Made by a program: the position numbers and the translations under genes. The notes under the pieces are model-generated. The model was not told the origin of the DNA, searched no databases, and saw nothing but the letters and a program-made list of their open reading frames with translations. Shown piece by piece: positions 1-9,025 of a stretch of DNA of 64,000 nucleotides. Numbering within the stretch: position 1 is the stretch's first letter; every line of letters begins with the position of its first letter. Source of the stretch: an uncultured Bacteroidales bacterium (lineage in GTDB: Bacteria > Bacteroidota > Bacteroidia > Bacteroidales > WCHB1-69); contig CAMJPH010000004.1 in assembly GCA_946407715.1 (NCBI GenBank), forward strand, positions 1-64,000. The letters run 5' to 3'.

Positions 1-2
1 AG

Positions 3-230
3 CAGTTGGCGGTGGATACGCTTTTCATCGATGAAGGTTTTGGCACGCTCAGCGGTGAACCGTTGCAGAACGCCATCAACACGTTGCGTTCGCTCCACAC
101 CAAGTCAGGCCGCCACGTGGGAATCATCAGTCACGTGGAGGAACTTCAGGAGAGAATTCCGGTGCAGATTCAGGTGGTTCAAGAAGGGAACAATTCCAGC
201 AGCAAGATAAATGTAGTCTTGTTAAACTAG
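3..230 (+). CDS. sbcC: SbcC nuclease subunit, C-terminal end (partial)
   Basis: This is the C-terminal end of the ATPase subunit of the SbcCD (Rad50/Mre11-like) nuclease, which processes hairpins and double-strand ends. The window starts inside the gene. Visible are the Walker B and D-loop region (LFIDEGFGTLSGEPL) and the H-loop in IISHVEEL, followed by IPVQIQV, an order typical of SbcC. RecN and SMC proteins have a different D-loop sequence. The reading frame is open from base 3, and the stop lies at 228-230. The N-terminal ATPase half, the coiled coil and any sbcD partner lie upstream of the window. Confidence 0.93.
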   Translation, partial: QLAVDTLFIDEGFGTLSGEPLQNAINTLRSLHTKSGRHVGIISHVEELQERIPVQIQVVQEGNNSSSKINVVLLN

Positions 231-281
231 TTTTTTAACACTTTTTTTCACCCCATCCTCACTCTGTATGCCTATTTTTCT

Positions 282-289
282 TACTTTTG
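282..289 (+). promoter_or_regulatory. Bacteroidetes -7 box for glmM
   Basis: TACTTTTG matches the TAnnTTTG box used by the Bacteroidetes primary sigma factor. It lies 35 bp before the glmM start, just after the AT-rich end of sbcC. Confidence 0.7.
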
Positions 290-323
290 CGGCTTGTTTT
301 GAATATTAAAAAAACAAAGATAT

Positions 324-1718
324 ATGACACTTATTAAGTCCATTTCCGGAATCCGCGGAACCATCGGAGGAACTGTCGGCGAGAACCTTACACCCGTCGA
401 TGTCGTGAAATTTACAACGGCTTTCGCCACTTTCCTGCTTGAAAAGAGAGCGGAAACTAACCCTATGCGCATGGTGGTCGGGCGCGACGCCCGTATCTCC
501 GGCGATATTGTGAACCGCTTGGTCTGCAGTACGTTGCAGAGCATGGGCATTGACGTGATCGACCTCGGCCTCTCCACGACCCCGACGACGGAGATGGCGG
601 TCATCCAGCAAAAAGCCGACGGCGGCATCATCATCACCGCCAGCCATAACCCGATGCAGTGGAACGCCCTGAAGCTTCTCAACAGCACCGGCGAGTTCGT
701 CTCCGGCGAGGAGGCCAAACGCATCGTGGAACTTACAGAATCGGATGAATTAAACTATGTAACGATAGAAAAATTAGGAAGTTATACTCTATACGAAAAT
801 GCCATCAAGGACCATGTGGATGCCATTCTGAATCTGCCGTTGGTGGACAAGAACGCTATCACGAAGGCCAACTTCAAGGTGATTCTGGATACGGTGAATT
901 CTACAGGGGCATTGGCGCTTCCTGTTCTTCTCAAAGCCTTGGGCGTCAACGATGTGACGGTGCTCAACAGCGAGATGAACGGCGTTTTCGCCCATAATCC
1001 AGAGCCGATTCCCGAGAACTTGGCGGGTATCTGCAACGCTATGGAGCGCTCCAATTACGATGTCGGCTTCGTGGTCGATCCCGATGTCGATAGATTGGCT
1101 ATCGTTAAGGAGGACGGTACACTGTTTGTCGAGGAGAACACGTTGGTGGCCGTGGCCGACTACGTGCTGCAACACACACCCGGCAACACCGTCTCCAACC
1201 TCTCGTCTTCCCGTGCGTTGAAGGATGTAAGTGACAAGTATGGCGTTACTTACACACCTTCCGCTGTCGGTGAGGTCAATGTGGTGGAGATGATGAAGAA
1301 AACTAACGCCGTCATCGGTGGCGAAGGCAACGGAGGCGTCATCTATCCTGAGCTGCACTATGGTCGCGACGCGCTCGTGGGCATCGCCCTCTTCCTGACC
1401 TACATGGCCAAGAGCGGCAAGAGTTGCAGCCAGATCCGCGCCCTCTATCCCGACTACTGCATCGTGAAGAAGAAAACCGAACTCGACAGTTCCGTTGACT
1501 TGAAGGCAATTTTGGCCAAGATAGCGGAGAAATATGCTAATTACCAAGTTAATACGGTCGATGGTGTGCGTGTCGATTTCGACGACAGCTGGGTACACGT
1601 GCGCAGCTCCAATACTGAACCCATCATGCGCATCTACGCCGAAGCCCTCACCCCGCAGGTCGCCGAGAACATCGCCAACAAGCTGATGACCGACATCAAG
1701 GAGATGCTTGCGAGTTAG
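324..1718 (+). CDS. glmM: Phosphoglucosamine mutase
   Basis: The protein belongs to the alpha-D-phosphohexomutase superfamily and is expected to interconvert glucosamine-6-phosphate and glucosamine-1-phosphate in the cytoplasm, feeding UDP-GlcNAc, peptidoglycan and LPS synthesis. It has 464 residues, normal for GlmM. The N-terminus SISGIRGTIGG is typical. The phosphoserine loop TASHNP puts the catalytic serine at about residue 107, and the metal-binding DPDVDR and sugar-binding GEGNGG loops follow in order, with the phosphate-binding RSSNTEP near the C-terminus. A general phosphomannomutase/phosphoglucomutase role cannot be excluded by eye, but Bacteroidetes orthologues with this N-terminus are annotated as GlmM. 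Confidence 0.9.
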   Translation: MTLIKSISGIRGTIGGTVGENLTPVDVVKFTTAFATFLLEKRAETNPMRMVVGRDARISGDIVNRLVCSTLQSMGIDVIDLGLSTTPTTEMAVIQQKADGGIIITASHNPMQWNALKLLNSTGEFVSGEEAKRIVELTESDELNYVTIEKLGSYTLYENAIKDHVDAILNLPLVDKNAITKANFKVILDTVNSTGALALPVLLKALGVNDVTVLNSEMNGVFAHNPEPIPENLAGICNAMERSNYDVGFVVDPDVDRLAIVKEDGTLFVEENTLVAVADYVLQHTPGNTVSNLSSSRALKDVSDKYGVTYTPSAVGEVNVVEMMKKTNAVIGGEGNGGVIYPELHYGRDALVGIALFLTYMAKSGKSCSQIRALYPDYCIVKKKTELDSSVDLKAILAKIAEKYANYQVNTVDGVRVDFDDSWVHVRSSNTEPIMRIYAEALTPQVAENIANKLMTDIKEMLAS

Positions 1719-1745
1719 CAGTTAGTAGTTAGTAGTTAGCAGTTG
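1717..1745. repeat. Degenerate short tandem repeat after glmM
   Basis: Repeats of a 7-10 bp unit (agcagttagtagttagtagt) begin at the glmM stop codon. It is one of many such gene-tail arrays in this window. Confidence 0.75.
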
Positions 1746-1822
1746 TACCGAAAAGTCAGACATATTAAAACATAATTCCTTAAACAGTCCCGAAGGGACA
1801 AAACGCACGAAGTGCAAGTAAC

Positions 1823-1853
1823 CCCACAACGAAAGCGCAGCGCAGTGTGGGGA
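1823..1853. repeat. Dispersed palindrome CCCCACA...TGTGGGG
   Basis: CCCCACA (1823-1829) pairs with TGTGGGG (1847-1853) around a GC-rich loop. The 12-mer CGCAGTGTGGGG at 1842-1853 recurs as its complement CCCCACACTGCG at 25599-25610 and 27895-27906. It resembles a REP/BIME-type dispersed intergenic hairpin. The intergene 1719-1871 holds no gene. Confidence 0.65.
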
Positions 1854-1871
1854 CGATGATGAGATGATAAG

Positions 1872-3311
1872 ATGATGAAACGAACACATATCCAGACAAT
1901 CACCATGTTGCTGGCTCTGGTCTTAGGGACGGCGGGCGTGGTGTGCGCACAAAGCGAGACGGTTCAGTACGGGAAGGAGAATCTGGAGCGGGATTACTGC
2001 ACGGGCTATAATATCACAGTCTATTGTAAAGCACCCGATAATACGGTGGTCTATCTCTATGAGCAGGATATCGTTAGGATGCAAGTGGTGGATAGTGCGT
2101 TCCTGAAAAAGGGGAAAGCTGTTTTTTCTAAAAATGTTCCATCGAAAGACAGAAACGATGTCTCTAAGTTGATTCCCAAAGGGGTCTATCAAATGTATTC
2201 TGACGGATGGGAATTTGCCTTTACATTTTTGATTGATCAAGAGACGGATTTCGAAATCAGGATCCAAAAAACCACGGAAGCGGAAGCCAATGGGATTAAG
2301 CTACCCTATCATTGGCAAAAGCGGGAATTTGTCAATTCTGAGGAAAACCAGTTGTGGATGAACATCTTGCTTGTTCAGGAGATGGCTGAGTTCCCGTTTG
2401 ATGCCATCGGTTCTGCGGCGGAGCTTGCCTCTACAATGCCACAATCGTTTGTGGGGAAACATTTCCTTTTGGAAGAGCGGGTGTATATGGCAGGGGAGTC
2501 TGACGATGAAACCATCCTCTTTGGATTGGAGAAAGTGGATTCGTCCACATTTCACCACATCTTGTCGCAGGTGGATTTCACCGATGGAAGATTGTTTCAT
2601 TCCCAATCGCTGTTTTCCATGTTCGTGTTGCAATACCTCCTCTCCGAAAACCGCAAGTCCGTCGATGAGATCATCACCGAAGTGGACACCATCCTTACGC
2701 GTGCGGCGCACGGCGGCCGTTACCAGTGTGGGTTGTACGCGCAGTGGTTGTACGGCATCTTCGACAAGACCGGTGACCCGTACTACGAACCGGTGATGCT
2801 GCACATCTACGACACCTACGACCGCGGCTGGATTCCCGAGGACCAGGAGCGGCGCATCAAACGGCAGACGGACCGCATCCGCAAACTCGCTCCCGGCGCG
2901 CAAATCCCCGAACTCACCGCCTACGACATCAACGGCAAACAGCACTCCACCAACGAGATACAGACGAAATACACGATTCTCTGGTTCTGGGACCCCGACT
3001 GCGACCACTGTCAGGAACAGACGCCGATTCTGCACGACCTTTACCAGGAAAAGGCGGACGAACTGAATTTCGAGGTCTTTGCCGTGGAGGTCAACGACGA
3101 CTACGACCGCTGGACGGCCTTCTCCGAGAAACACGGTCTTAGCGACTGGATCAACCTCAGCACCTCCATGGGCGAAACCAGCGAGGATTTCATAGAGTAT
3201 TTCGACATCGTCACCACGCCGGTGATTTTGTTGATAGATAATGAAAAAAATCATGCAATAATCGCACGGCAAATTACGTTAGATGAGATTATGCGGTTGA
3301 TGGAACGATGA
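1872..3311 (+). CDS. Secreted thioredoxin-fold protein (DUF5106-type)
   Basis: This is a 479-residue exported protein with an N-terminal signal peptide (hydrophobic core at about residues 8-24, ending near VVCAQ). The first part looks like the beta-sandwich DUF4369-type domain, the middle is helical like DUF5106, and the last ~140 residues form a TlpA/thioredoxin domain. The redox pair is C377-D-H-C380 in the context WFWDPDCDHC, and a cis-Pro loop (VTTPVIL) is visible near the C-terminus. A role in periplasmic thiol-disulfide exchange is inferred. It lies next to a similar gene at 3519, so the two are probably diverged duplicates. ATG 1875 is an equally possible start. Confidence 0.75.
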   Translation: MMKRTHIQTITMLLALVLGTAGVVCAQSETVQYGKENLERDYCTGYNITVYCKAPDNTVVYLYEQDIVRMQVVDSAFLKKGKAVFSKNVPSKDRNDVSKLIPKGVYQMYSDGWEFAFTFLIDQETDFEIRIQKTTEAEANGIKLPYHWQKREFVNSEENQLWMNILLVQEMAEFPFDAIGSAAELASTMPQSFVGKHFLLEERVYMAGESDDETILFGLEKVDSSTFHHILSQVDFTDGRLFHSQSLFSMFVLQYLLSENRKSVDEIITEVDTILTRAAHGGRYQCGLYAQWLYGIFDKTGDPYYEPVMLHIYDTYDRGWIPEDQERRIKRQTDRIRKLAPGAQIPELTAYDINGKQHSTNEIQTKYTILWFWDPDCDHCQEQTPILHDLYQEKADELNFEVFAVEVNDDYDRWTAFSEKHGLSDWINLSTSMGETSEDFIEYFDIVTTPVILLIDNEKNHAIIARQITLDEIMRLMER

Positions 3312-3440
3312 ATGCTGAATGATGAATGCTGAATGTAGAATGTAGAATGGGAAACGTAAAACCCCAATATAAAACATCATTCCAAAAGGGCTGAAAGCCC
3401 GACCTATGTCAGCATAGGGTGAACGGAGTGAGCCCTATGA
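3312..3440. repeat. Gene-tail repeats and two palindromes
   Basis: Repeats of a gaatgctgaatgatgaatg type follow the stop codon. Two hairpins come next: GGGCT (3388-3392) with AGCCC (3396-3400), and CATAGGG (3413-3419) with CCCTATG (3433-3439). Neither has a T-tract, so they are dispersed palindromes rather than terminators. The 207-bp intergene holds no convincing gene. Confidence 0.6.
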
Positions 3441-3518
3441 TCGGATGACGATGAACGGACGATGAATGGTTGATGAATGAACGAAGAATCACAATGAAAC
3501 GATAAAACGATATAAATA

Positions 3519-5051
3519 ATGAGAAAATACGTTATTTTTTTGATGTTCGGCTTTTTGATGTTGTTCGCGAATGTGGCGAACGCCCAGAACGATGTGCCGA
3601 AGAACCTGCAGAAGTCGAGAAACAATCCGGCCAATTACCGTGACAAGGACGGTCATGAGCTGGTTTTCAACGTCAAAGATTCCAAGGACACATTGGTTTA
3701 TTTGGTGATCCATTACAATGAGAAGCTGATTCTCAAGGATTCCGTGAAACCTGCGGCCAAGGGGAAATTCGTGTTCAAGGGAACCGACCGTTACGATGAT
3801 GGTTTGTATTCGCTGGTTTCGATGGATAAGAAGCTGTATCTGAACTTCATTCTCGACAACAACCAGCATTTCGAGTACAATTTGGACACCACGATGAATC
3901 CGGAGAATTTCTCGGTGAAGAACTCGCCGGAGAATGACGAAATGCTCCGTTTCCAGAAGAAAACCGCCCAGGCATCCCAGCTGGCCAACGAATGGGCAAA
4001 AAAACGCAAGGAGTTTGAAGAGGCAGGCAATACCGACAGCGTCAACTATTACAAGGAGAAGCTGACCGGAATCAACGATGAGATGACCGCTTTCATTGAA
4101 GAGTTGATTGCCAAGAATCCGGATTATCTGTTCTCCAAGATGCAGAAATCCTACCAGAACATTGATGTCCCGGAGTTTAAGAAAGAAGACGGCACGATCG
4201 ACTATCAGGCACAGGCATACTATTATCGTCTGCATTACTGGGACAATTTTGACTTGGGCGACCATCGTTTCATCTATATCCCCTCTTTTGAGCCCAAACT
4301 GAAGGATTATTTCCTGAAATTCCTTTACCATCAGGAGACAGATACCATAAACAAATACGTTGATATTTTCTTGAAAAAGACCGAAAAGGACACGTTCATG
4401 TACCATTATTGCTGTGACTGGCTCTCCTATCAGTTTGAGACAAGCAAGGTGATCGGCCATGATGCCGTGTTCTACCATATTGCCAAAACCAACCAGCTGG
4501 CGGGTAAGTGCTATTGGCTTGATGAAGATGTCGTTGCGAAGTATCAGAAACGTACCAAACGTCTGGAACCGATCTTGATTGGGAAAATCGCCCCCGAGCT
4601 TTTCATCCCGGACACCACGCTGACCGATGATATGACCCAATGGCATTCATCATACAGAATAAACAAACCTTACACGATTCTTTGGTTCTACGATCCCGAC
4701 TGTCCGACTTGTAAGAAGGAGTCCAAGAAGTTGCGGGAAGTGTATGATTCGTTGCAAGCCATCGGCAAACGTAATTTCGAGGTTTTTGCCATCGGCAACG
4801 ATTCCGACATTGACCGCTGGAAAAAGTATGTGAAAGAGAACAACTATCCTTGGATTCAAGTCGGGGGAAACAAAGGCAACATGGATTACCTCGAGTATTT
4901 CAACATCTACGAGATGGGCAATCCGGCCATGTTTATCCTTAACAGCCGCCACGAAATCATCCTCAACAAACGCATCGACATGTACAACATCCCGCAGTTC
5001 CTGGAAGAATACGAGAAGATGGAAGAGGCGAAACGGAAGAACAACAGATAA
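3519..5051 (+). CDS. Secreted thioredoxin-fold protein (DUF5106-type), second copy
   Basis: This 510-residue protein has a clear signal peptide ending near ANAQ (about residue 23). The domain order matches the neighbour at 1872: a beta-rich N-terminal domain (VFNVKDSKDTLVYL), a helical charged middle, and a C-terminal TlpA/thioredoxin domain with C395-P-T-C398 in WFYDPDCPTC. The MGNPAMFIL segment supplies the cis-proline loop. A periplasmic or outer-membrane-associated redox role is inferred from the fold only. The middle region contains many Lys/Glu runs and may be partly coiled coil. Substrate and partner are unknown. Confidence 0.75.
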   Translation: MRKYVIFLMFGFLMLFANVANAQNDVPKNLQKSRNNPANYRDKDGHELVFNVKDSKDTLVYLVIHYNEKLILKDSVKPAAKGKFVFKGTDRYDDGLYSLVSMDKKLYLNFILDNNQHFEYNLDTTMNPENFSVKNSPENDEMLRFQKKTAQASQLANEWAKKRKEFEEAGNTDSVNYYKEKLTGINDEMTAFIEELIAKNPDYLFSKMQKSYQNIDVPEFKKEDGTIDYQAQAYYYRLHYWDNFDLGDHRFIYIPSFEPKLKDYFLKFLYHQETDTINKYVDIFLKKTEKDTFMYHYCCDWLSYQFETSKVIGHDAVFYHIAKTNQLAGKCYWLDEDVVAKYQKRTKRLEPILIGKIAPELFIPDTTLTDDMTQWHSSYRINKPYTILWFYDPDCPTCKKESKKLREVYDSLQAIGKRNFEVFAIGNDSDIDRWKKYVKENNYPWIQVGGNKGNMDYLEYFNIYEMGNPAMFILNSRHEIILNKRIDMYNIPQFLEEYEKMEEAKRKNNR

Positions 5052-5093
5052 TTGACAATTGATAATTGATAATTGATAATTGATAATTGATAA
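5049..5093. repeat. Tandem array of ~9-bp unit (aattgata)
   Basis: Five near-identical copies of an aattgata(t) unit run straight on from the stop codon of the 510-aa gene. No hairpin or coding potential is visible. Confidence 0.8.
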
Positions 5094-5183
5094 AGAAGGA
5101 GTAGGTACTTGTTGAATTTCTGATCATTAATCACTATTCGCTAATACTAGATTACAATAAACAATAAACAAATAAACGACAAA

Positions 5184-6446
5184 ATGAAAGACATTTTCGA
5201 AAGAATAAAAGAGTCATCCGGTGGTCCGATTGGACAATACCGCGAGAAGATTGACGGTTATTTCGCATTCCCGAAGCTGGAAGGCGAACTGGGCCCCCAC
5301 ATGCGTTTCAACGGCAAGGAGGTGCTCTGCTGGAGTCTTAACAACTACCTCGGTTTGGCCAACCATCCTGAGGTTCGTAAAGCTGATGCGGAAGGTGCTG
5401 CCCGCTGGGGTATGGCCTATCCGATGGGCAGCCGTATGATGACCGGTCAGACCGCCCTCCACGAACAATTGGAGCGGGAATTGGCTGATTTCGAGCATAA
5501 GGAAGCTGCTTTCGAGTTCAACTTCGGCTATCAGGGCATCATGTCCACCATTGACTCGCTGGTCTGCAGACGCGACGTCATCGTTTATGACGCGGAGGCA
5601 CACGCCTGTTTGCGCGACGGTATCCGTTTGCACCTTGGCAAGAGCTTCAAATTCCGCCACAACGACATCGTGGATTGCGAGCGTATTCTCGGCAACGCCT
5701 GCAAGATCGCCGATGAGCAGGGCGGCGGCGTACTGCTGATCACCGAAGGCGTGTTCGGCATGACCGGCGCACTCGGCATCCTCGACCAGATTGCGGCTCT
5801 CAAGAAAAAGTATCCGTTCCGCATCCTCATCGACGACGCCCACGGTTTCGGAGCCATGGGCCCTCACGGAAGAGGTACTTCCGAGCATTTCGGCGTGATG
5901 GACGACATTGATGTCTATATCGGTGCGTATGCGAAGTCTATGGCCACCATTGGCGGCTTCGTGGCGACGGAGAAGAGCATTATCAATGTCTTGCGTTACA
6001 ACATGCGTTCCCAGATGTACGCCAAATCACTCCCGATGCCCATCGTGGTCGGCTGTCTGAAACGTCTTGAGATCATCCGCAGCGAGGAAGGCGACCGTCT
6101 GAGAGCCCAACTGTGGAAAATCACCCGCGCCTTGCAGAAAGGTTTCCGCGACCTCGGCTACGAGATCGGACCGGCAGAGGCTTGTGTCACCCCAGTGCAT
6201 TTGTATTGCGGTGTCGATCAGGCCGCCAACATCGCCGTCGATTTGCGCGAGAACTACAACATCTTCTGCTCCATCGTCACCTATCCCGTCATTCCTCCTG
6301 GAATGCTCATCTTCCGCATCATCCCCACTGCTGCCCACAGCATGGAGGACGTGGAGCGCACCCTCGCCGCCTTCCGCGACATCAAGGAACGCCTGGCCCG
6401 TGGCGAATACGACAAACCGATGCCGGATATGGCACTGATAAAATAG
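5184..6446 (+). CDS. PLP-dependent alpha-oxoamine synthase family enzyme
   Basis: This fold-type I PLP enzyme of the alpha-oxoamine synthase family (serine palmitoyltransferase, KBL, AONS, ALAS) condenses an amino acid with an acyl-CoA, releasing CO2. It has 420 residues. Visible are SLNNYLGLANHPEV near the N-terminus, the GSRMMTG substrate loop, the cofactor-binding DDAHGFGAMG, and the Schiff-base lysine K251 in GAYAKSMATIGG. Bacteroidetes use such an enzyme (Spt) to start sphingolipid synthesis, but they also carry other paralogues, and the N-terminal ~40 residues differ from the Spt sequences I remember. No biotin or threonine-degradation gene is adjacent, so the exact substrate is open. 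Confidence 0.82.
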   Translation: MKDIFERIKESSGGPIGQYREKIDGYFAFPKLEGELGPHMRFNGKEVLCWSLNNYLGLANHPEVRKADAEGAARWGMAYPMGSRMMTGQTALHEQLERELADFEHKEAAFEFNFGYQGIMSTIDSLVCRRDVIVYDAEAHACLRDGIRLHLGKSFKFRHNDIVDCERILGNACKIADEQGGGVLLITEGVFGMTGALGILDQIAALKKKYPFRILIDDAHGFGAMGPHGRGTSEHFGVMDDIDVYIGAYAKSMATIGGFVATEKSIINVLRYNMRSQMYAKSLPMPIVVGCLKRLEIIRSEEGDRLRAQLWKITRALQKGFRDLGYEIGPAEACVTPVHLYCGVDQAANIAVDLRENYNIFCSIVTYPVIPPGMLIFRIIPTAAHSMEDVERTLAAFRDIKERLARGEYDKPMPDMALIK

Positions 6447-6520
6447 GCAAAAGGCAAAAGGCAAAAGGCAAAAGGTACGAGGAAATATTACTGTTGCCTA
6501 TTGCCTGTTGCCTATTGCCT
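6446..6520. repeat. Gene-tail repeats (aggcaaa and attgcctgttgcct units)
   Basis: Four to five copies of caaaagg(caaaagg) are followed by their rough inverse, ttgcctattgcctgttgcct. The two halves could pair into an imperfect hairpin. Confidence 0.7.
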
Positions 6521-6575
6521 TGTTTCTTATGGCGGATCAAAGTCATTTGTCTAAGTTTAAGTTAATAGTCAAAGT

Positions 6576-7802
6576 ATGAGCAAATACCATCTGAAATGTA
6601 CCCAATGTGGCGAAGTCATTCCCGACTTTGCCACTTGGTTTTCGCAGAACCAGCAGTGTAAGTGCGGCTGCAAGCGTGCCGATGTCGTCTATTCGGCTGA
6701 TTATCACAAGATCACGGAGCTGACGAAGCCGGAGCATAAACCCGCCAATTTTTATCACTATTTCGACTTTTTGCCCGTGATGGACGAGAAGAACATCGTC
6801 TCTTTGGGCGAGGGTGCCATTCCGATTGAGGAGTGGGATTTCTTGGAGAAATACGCTCACGAGAAATATGGCGTTGACTGCAAGGTGATGGTCTATCGCA
6901 ACGACCTGAACGGCGGCAGCAACACCTTCAAGGACATCGCTGCCTCGTTGGCCGCTTCCCTGTTCAAGGAGAACGGAGTGAAGGAATTCTGCGTGGCTTC
7001 CACTGGCAACACTGCCACGGCGTACGCCCGTTATTTGGCCGAGGCCGGCATCAAGTTCACGGTCTTCATGCCGCATGACGCTTGTCCCGATTCCGTTGCG
7101 GCCATCCGCTCTTACGGCCAGAATGTGGTCGTGTGCGACGGCAACTACGGCGATGCCAAGAAGGAGGCCAACGACTTCCATGAGAAGAACCACGTGTTGA
7201 TTTCCACGGGCAACATTGATCCCATTCGCGTGGAGGCCAAGAAGACGATGGTGTTCGAATACCTGCGTCAGTTGGGCAAGATGCCCGATGTGTATGTGCA
7301 AGCGGTTGCGGGCGGCACGGGCCCCATCGCCCTCGACAAGGGCATCCGTGACCTGCAGACCACATTTCCAGACACCAAGATGCCCCGTATGCTCCTGATC
7401 CAGCAGGATACTTGCGACCCGATGGTGCAGGGGTGGGAGAGTGCCGTTAAGGCCGGATTCCCGGAAGGTTACGAGAAGGACTATCCCGTCATCCCGAATC
7501 CGCAGACCATGGTTTCCATCCTTTCCGCCGGCAATCCGGGCATGTATCCCATTGTCGCGCCCATCGTGCGCAAGAGCGGCGGCACGTTCCTGCGTGTGAA
7601 GGAGAGCGAGCTGGCGAAATACGGCAAAATCGTCAAGGACGAGCGCGGCATCTACTTCGGCCCCGCTTCCGTTGTCTGTCTGGCCGGCTTCTACAAAGCC
7701 CTGGAGGAAGGTCAGATCCGTAATGGCGAGACCGTACTCCTCAACACCGGCGAAGGCGCGGCTCGAGCCAGCTTCTTCAAGAAGATGGTGGACGAGGCGT
7801 AA
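6576..7802 (+). CDS. thrC: Threonine synthase
   Basis: A PLP fold-type II enzyme of 408 residues, expected to convert O-phosphohomoserine to threonine in the cytoplasm. A zinc-ribbon-like N-terminus (CTQCG ... CKCGC) precedes the catalytic domain, as in one branch of threonine synthases. The cofactor lysine is K119 in NGGSNTFKD, and the serine/glycine loop (STGNTATA) and GGTGP motif follow. No thrA or thrB lies nearby in this window. Cysteate synthase and related paralogues share this fold, so the product name rests on overall similarity rather than on a unique motif. Confidence 0.85.
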   Translation: MSKYHLKCTQCGEVIPDFATWFSQNQQCKCGCKRADVVYSADYHKITELTKPEHKPANFYHYFDFLPVMDEKNIVSLGEGAIPIEEWDFLEKYAHEKYGVDCKVMVYRNDLNGGSNTFKDIAASLAASLFKENGVKEFCVASTGNTATAYARYLAEAGIKFTVFMPHDACPDSVAAIRSYGQNVVVCDGNYGDAKKEANDFHEKNHVLISTGNIDPIRVEAKKTMVFEYLRQLGKMPDVYVQAVAGGTGPIALDKGIRDLQTTFPDTKMPRMLLIQQDTCDPMVQGWESAVKAGFPEGYEKDYPVIPNPQTMVSILSAGNPGMYPIVAPIVRKSGGTFLRVKESELAKYGKIVKDERGIYFGPASVVCLAGFYKALEEGQIRNGETVLLNTGEGAARASFFKKMVDEA

Positions 7803-7852
7803 AGGGTAGGGGCGAATGATTATTCGCTCTTACAATATTATATTCAAAAAAG

Positions 7853-7879
7853 AGCGCTTCGTTTGAAGCGCTTTTTTTG
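7853..7879. terminator. Terminator between thrC and the rpn gene
   Basis: AGCGCTTC (7853-7860), loop GTTT and GAAGCGCT (7865-7872) are followed by seven T. An A-run precedes it, so it can work in both directions between the convergent genes. The same 20-mer recurs, reverse-complemented, at 20528-20547. Confidence 0.9.
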
Positions 7880-7948
7880 CAGGGCGAAGCCGCGTTATGG
7901 AGTCAACTGCGTCTTCTGCGTGCGCTGGCGCGGTTTTGGCTTCGCTAG

Positions 7949-8947
7949 TCAGTGTGCGGCAAGGGCACAAACCTCCTCCTCCGTCAGTCCGGTGATTTCC
8001 GCCACGAGGTTTGGTGCAAGATCCTTGGCGAGCATGTTGAGGGCGAGCTGGCGTTTCTCGTCATTACGTCCTTCCTTGCGTCCTTCTTCCATGCCTTTCT
8101 CGATACCCTGGTCGTAACCCTGGTCGAAGCCATGCGACACACCGCAGTTGTAGCCACTGTCGTAGCCGGACTTTTCTCCCAGTTCGCGGGCGTATTGGAC
8201 GGCTTCCTGCACATCCTCGTACTCCAGTACGCTCTTTTTGTACGCTTCCTTTTCCATTTTGGTCAGTTTTTGGTGCATGCTGTCTTCGAACAAACTGCGG
8301 AAGACTTCGTCCTCCAGCGACAAATCCTGCAATTCCATCTGCCCGATGTTGGCCAGCGAATAACCCCATTTCTCCTGTCTGTCAGCGAATTGTATGTCTT
8401 TCAGCTGTCCGGGTTTCAGCGTGGCAAATTTACTTAAATCTAAATATCCCAATATTATTTTTTCAGAAAAAATTTTCCCATCCACTCTCCTCAGCTGCAC
8501 GGTGTGGAAAAAGCCCTCAAGGTCAGCGAATTCGGGCAGGGTCTTTTCTGTGATGCAGAGTGCGATGACGGTGGGGATGTCGTATTCGTCACCGCGATTC
8601 AGCCCCTTGCTGACGAGTCGGCAAGTGTAGAAGATGCTTCTTGCGGCGAACATGAGCGTTTGGGCGCGTTGCATCTCGATGAGGGCTCTGGTGTCGTTGT
8701 CAATGGTGGCGAGGATGTCAAGGACGACCCTCTTTTCGCGCTCGATGTCGCCGAGCAGCTCGGTAGGGTCGAGCACCACGCGGGAGGCCCCCTTTAACGG
8801 TTCGGGGAAGAATGTCTTAAGAAGGTCAAGCAGCCGTACTTGCGACCTCAACCCTTCCATGAAGAGCCGCTTGAACCCGAAGTCGGTTTTTGGGTTGATG
8901 TAGACAGGGGCTTTGCTTTCGGGTTGTTTGTTTTCTTGTTTTTTCAT
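7949..8947 (-). CDS. Rpn-family PD-(D/E)XK nuclease / putative transposase
   Basis: The 332-residue protein belongs to the Rpn/PDDEXK_2 family (recombination-promoting nuclease, often annotated as a putative transposase). The signature YINPKTDFGFKRLF lies near the N-terminus, then a helical middle with IEMQRAQ. The C-terminus carries a Gly-rich heptad-like segment (SGYDSGYNCGVSHGFDQGY) before a charged helix, as often seen in this family. I chose ATG 8947 (MKKQENK), because the upstream extension crosses the promoter. The family is expanded in Bacteroidales, where members undergo internal re-initiation and may act in phage defence. It marks the left edge of the accessory island. Confidence 0.85.
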   Translation of the reverse strand: MKKQENKQPESKAPVYINPKTDFGFKRLFMEGLRSQVRLLDLLKTFFPEPLKGASRVVLDPTELLGDIEREKRVVLDILATIDNDTRALIEMQRAQTLMFAARSIFYTCRLVSKGLNRGDEYDIPTVIALCITEKTLPEFADLEGFFHTVQLRRVDGKIFSEKIILGYLDLSKFATLKPGQLKDIQFADRQEKWGYSLANIGQMELQDLSLEDEVFRSLFEDSMHQKLTKMEKEAYKKSVLEYEDVQEAVQYARELGEKSGYDSGYNCGVSHGFDQGYDQGIEKGMEEGRKEGRNDEKRQLALNMLAKDLAPNLVAEITGLTEEEVCALAAH

Positions 8948-9017
8948 TTTTTTACATTGTTTTCGTTTATACAAATAGGTTGAGCTTTCTCTTGTCTTGT
9001 CTTCAAGAATGATGGTG

Positions 9018-9025
9018 CAAAGATA
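9018..9025 (-). promoter_or_regulatory. -7 box for the rpn gene
   Basis: On the minus strand this reads TATCTTTG, with TTG-rich sequence about 20 bp upstream (TTGACAAACAACGG). It is about 70 nt before the chosen start. Confidence 0.65.
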
